A stretch of DNA of 8,722 nt. Origin: Dehalococcoidia bacterium UBA5629 (GTDB lineage Bacteria > Chloroflexota > Dehalococcoidia > GIF9 > UBA5629). The stretch lies in assembly GCA_002421445.1 (NCBI GenBank), contig DIKB01000113.1, positions 1,023-9,744 on the forward strand, written 5' to 3'. The notes beneath the pieces are model-generated. The model did not search any database and was not told the origin of the DNA. It saw only the letters and a program-made list of their open reading frames with translations. This document shows positions 7,643 through 8,722 of the stretch, one piece after another; the stretch's first letter is position 1; each line of letters opens with the position of its first letter. The translations under genes and the position numbers were made by a program.

Positions 7643-7693
7643 GTAAACAAACGGTAATTAAAAAGTAAACACCCGGTAAAAATTTAGTAAACA
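7643..7693. repeat. Array of 11-bp-period direct repeats, GTAAACA type
   Basis: GTAA recurs at exactly 11-bp steps at 7643, 7654, 7665, 7676 and 7687. The 7-bp cores are GTAAACA (7643), GTAATTA (7654), GTAAACA (7665), GTAAAAA (7676) and GTAAACA (7687), separated by 4-bp spacers; the perfect core appears every 22 bp. A further GTAAAAA at 7631 is 12 bp from the first. The array lies directly upstream of the candidate pilus promoter. Confidence 0.75.
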
Positions 7694-7726
7694 TCATTTA
7701 TTACTCTTCCTATCTAAAACTATAGT

Positions 7727-7744
7727 AAATACCAATCAAATACA
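7727..7744. repeat. Pair of AAATAC units 11 bp apart
   Basis: AAATACC at 7727 and AAATACA at 7738 have the same 7+4 layout as the larger array at 7827-7914 but are isolated between the two arrays. Possibly an accessory site of the same binding protein. Confidence 0.45.
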
Positions 7745-7770
7745 AGGTGTTTTGTTTTCCTTTGCCCTCG

Positions 7771-7810
7771 ACCTTAGTCATGGTAACGGTAGTACCTTAG
7801 TCGCCGGTAC
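7771..7810. repeat. 9-bp direct repeat and overlapping inverted repeat
   Basis: ACCTTAGTC occurs at 7771-7779 and 7794-7802. The second copy overlaps an inverted repeat GTACC (7792-7796) and GGTAC (7806-7810) with a 9-nt centre. This GC-richer block separates the two AT-rich arrays and could be an operator for a dimeric regulator such as the adjacent XRE protein; that link is a guess. Confidence 0.45.
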
Positions 7811-7826
7811 GTAGTTATGCTATTGA

Positions 7827-7914
7827 AATGACCAGTCAATAACTAGATAAATACAAGTTAAATACTAAAATTATACTGATAAAAGACTTGACAAATACTA
7901 GTCATATGCTATTA
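7827..7914. repeat. Array of eight 11-bp-period direct repeats, AAATACT type
   Basis: Eight consecutive units of a 7-bp core plus 4-bp spacer: cores at 7827 AATGACC, 7838 AATAACT, 7849 AAATACA, 7860 AAATACT, 7871 TTATACT, 7882 AAAGACT, 7893 AAATACT, 7904 ATATGCT. The sixth core base is C in all eight, and the preceding base is A in seven. Of the 12 C residues in this stretch, eight lie on this single 11-bp phase. A ninth similar core, TTATGCT, is at 7815, 12 bp from the first. The array covers the -35 and runs into the -10 of the XRE promoter. Confidence 0.75.
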
Positions 7915-7915
7915 T
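7888..7915 (+). promoter_or_regulatory. Sigma70-like promoter of the XRE/Asp-box gene pair
   Basis: TTGACA (7888-7893, perfect -35) is followed by a 16-bp spacer and TATTAT (7910-7915, five of six matches), with TG at 7907-7908 giving an extended -10. Transcription would begin near 7922, a leader of about 38 nt. The promoter lies inside the right-hand 11-bp repeat array, so a protein covering the array would block or reshape it. Confidence 0.7.
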
Positions 7916-7959
7916 GGTAGTAGTGGTAATGGATGTATGGATGAGCTGAAGATGCCGGT

Positions 7960-8199
7960 ATGAACGGATTAAAGAGCCTGCGCGAACAACGGCTGATAAC
8001 ACAGGAAGAGCTTGCTGCCGCATCCGGTCTGGCAGTGGCAACGGTCTCACGTCTCGAAAGAGGTAAGGCAAAGCCTTCTTTAAAGACTATAAGGCGACTG
8101 GCGAAAGCACTGGATGTCAGTCCTCAGGGCTTACGCGAATTATTGATTTCAGGGCAGACGCTGCTTGATATGGAACAATCGACTTTTCACGGTCTGTGA
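7960..8199 (+). CDS. Small XRE-family helix-turn-helix regulator
   Basis: 79 aa, almost entirely one HTH_3 (Cro/CI-type) domain. Helix 1 is LKSLREQR (4-11), helix 2 TQEELAAASG (14-23), recognition helix AVATVSRLERG (25-35), then the usual K-P-S-L-K-T-I-R-R-L-A-K-A-L (38-51) and V-S-P-Q-G-L-R-E-L-L. There is a short tail without a recognisable ligand domain, so it probably binds DNA as a dimer. An in-frame stop at 7942-7944 fixes the ATG at 7960 as the only good start; the ribosome site is weak (GAAG, 7948-7951). A strong sigma70-like promoter lies just upstream. It faces away from the pilus operon and is followed after 14 bp by the Asp-box protein gene, so it may control either or both. Its target sites cannot be deduced; XRE proteins usually bind palindromes rather than the direct repeats found here. 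Confidence 0.92.
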   Translation: MNGLKSLREQRLITQEELAAASGLAVATVSRLERGKAKPSLKTIRRLAKALDVSPQGLRELLISGQTLLDMEQSTFHGL

Positions 8200-8213
8200 G
8201 TGCTGGAGTGAAT

Positions 8214-8722
8214 ATGAGACGTAGTTCCCTCACCTCAAAAATCGTACAGAGCACTCCTGTATGTGTGGCGTCTCTTTTGATTGTAACACTGCTTATAATT
8301 CCGTTCATTGAAAGTGCTCCTGTGCAGGCGGCGCGCCAGTCCCAGCTGCAGTGGTCGATTGTCGATACTCCCAGTATCGACAATAATACTGTTGTCCTCT
8401 CTTCCGAAATCAATGCTGTCGCCATCGGTCCTGATGATCAGACGATGTATGCTGTCGATATACCCCACAGCAAGCTGTACAAATCAACGGATGCCGGCGT
8501 TACCTGGAAAGATGTTGTCACGGCAGGCCTTACGGCAGCAGGTGCAAAATTGCCCATCTGGGATATCTCGATTGCTCAAGACGATGTGAACTTCGTTGTT
8601 GCGATTACAGATGGTACTGGTGCTCCGAATGGACCAAAACAGGTTTATGCCTCCACCGATGGGGGCAATAGTTGGCAGAGCGCCGGTTTTCCAGCTACGC
8701 TAGCTGCCGATGAGTATGTCAG
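8214..8722 (+). CDS. Exported BNR/Asp-box repeat protein, probable surface protein (partial, C-terminus beyond window)
   Basis: The frame is open from ATG 8214 to the right edge (169 codons). Residues 1-39 look like a long Sec signal peptide: basic start MRRSSLTSK, hydrophobic stretch VASLLIVTLLIIPF, and a probable cleavage site after APVQA (35-39). The mature part contains two Asp-boxes (S-x-D-x-G-x-[TS]-W): STDAGVTW (91-98) and STDGGNSW (147-154), each preceded by strands (INAVAIGPD, MYAVD; VYAS), as in BNR/YCF48/sortilin-type beta-propellers. Exported Asp-box proteins are known as abundant cell-surface (putative S-layer) proteins in Dehalococcoides; relation to those is inference. A GGAG site (8205-8208) 5 bp upstream supports ATG 8214; an in-frame GTG at 8208 is a less likely start because it overlaps that site. 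The gene lies 14 bp after the XRE gene, probably co-transcribed. Confidence 0.82.
   Translation, partial: MRRSSLTSKIVQSTPVCVASLLIVTLLIIPFIESAPVQAARQSQLQWSIVDTPSIDNNTVVLSSEINAVAIGPDDQTMYAVDIPHSKLYKSTDAGVTWKDVVTAGLTAAGAKLPIWDISIAQDDVNFVVAITDGTGAPNGPKQVYASTDGGNSWQSAGFPATLAADEYV

Larger units (their letters stand above)
7522..7959. promoter_or_regulatory. Divergent regulatory region between pilB and the XRE gene
   Basis: A gene-free spacer of 438 bp, clearly AT-rich from about 7620 to 7930. From the pilB side it contains a possible leader stem-loop, a candidate extended -10 promoter for the pilus operon, an 11-bp-period repeat array (GTAAACA type), a short pair of AAATAC units, a GC-richer block with a 9-bp direct repeat and an inverted repeat, a second 11-bp-period array (AAATACT type) and the XRE promoter. 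No credible coding frame or transcription terminator is seen, as expected between divergent genes. Confidence 0.85.

Noticed and set aside
7450..7668. Plus-strand 72-codon frame crossing the pilB start and the repeat array
   Set aside because: Begins inside pilB, has no ribosome site, and its composition follows the repeats and AT-rich spacer rather than a protein.
7870..7875. Perfect TATAAT on the minus strand as pilus promoter -10
   Set aside because: No -35 at suitable distance (TTGTCA is only 13 bp away), it would give a leader of over 300 nt, and it is part of the AT-rich repeat array. Kept only as a weak alternative.
7643..7914. CRISPR array or replication-origin iterons
   Set aside because: Units are 11 bp with 4-bp gaps, far too short for CRISPR repeats and spacers; no Cas, Rep or DnaA-box context, and the location between divergent promoters favours regulation.
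8235..8340. Transmembrane anchor rather than signal peptide at the start of the Asp-box protein
   Set aside because: The hydrophobic stretch ends in a good signal peptidase I site (APVQA) followed by a soluble beta-rich chain, so secretion is more likely than anchoring.
8117..8468. Minus-strand frames of 77 and 102 codons over the XRE tail and Asp-box gene
   Set aside because: Antisense to a frame with a clear signal peptide and an Asp-box; no recognisable domains or ribosome sites.

Overview
The window reads as bacterial chromosome dominated by a type IV pilus (or closely related type II secretion-like) assembly operon on the minus strand. A divergent plus-strand pair at the right end encodes a small XRE-type regulator and the start of an exported Asp-box (BNR) repeat protein. 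Gene content, moderate GC and the pairing of this pilus operon with an Asp-box surface protein suggest a Chloroflexota/Dehalococcoidia-like organism. That assignment is inference; no rRNA or other taxonomic marker is present.

Minus-strand operon, in transcription order: assembly ATPase PilB/GspE (7521-5926); inner-membrane platform PilC/GspF (5893-4682); a PilV-like minor prepilin (4679-4245); a second prepilin (4239-3706); a large PilX/GspK-like pseudopilin with a repetitive beta-rich body (3684-2239); a PilO-like single-pass protein with an added C-terminal beta module (2136-1219); and a PilM-PilN fusion (1208 leftward, cut by the window edge). Gaps are 2-32 bp except for 102 bp before the PilO-like gene, where a weak internal promoter may sit. 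The products would work together: PilB powers PilC to add processed pilins, the three prepilins form or prime the fibre, and the PilM/N/O-type proteins make the inner-membrane alignment complex. No retraction ATPase (PilT), prepilin peptidase (PilD) or secretin lies in the window.

The 438-bp divergent spacer (7522-7959) is the most unusual stretch. It holds two arrays of 11-bp-periodic direct repeats, each unit a 7-bp core plus a 4-bp spacer. One array (GTAAACA type, 7643-7693) lies directly upstream of a candidate extended -10 pilus promoter that lacks a -35 box. The other (AAATACT type, 7827-7914) runs through the -35 and -10 of the promoter for the XRE gene. This geometry resembles sites for head-to-tail binding regulators such as the OmpR/PhoB family, and suggests co-regulation of pilus and surface-protein genes. 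No such regulator is encoded in the window.

Right end: the XRE regulator (7960-8199) is followed 14 bp later by a gene with a Sec signal peptide and two Asp-boxes (8214 to the window edge), probably one operon.
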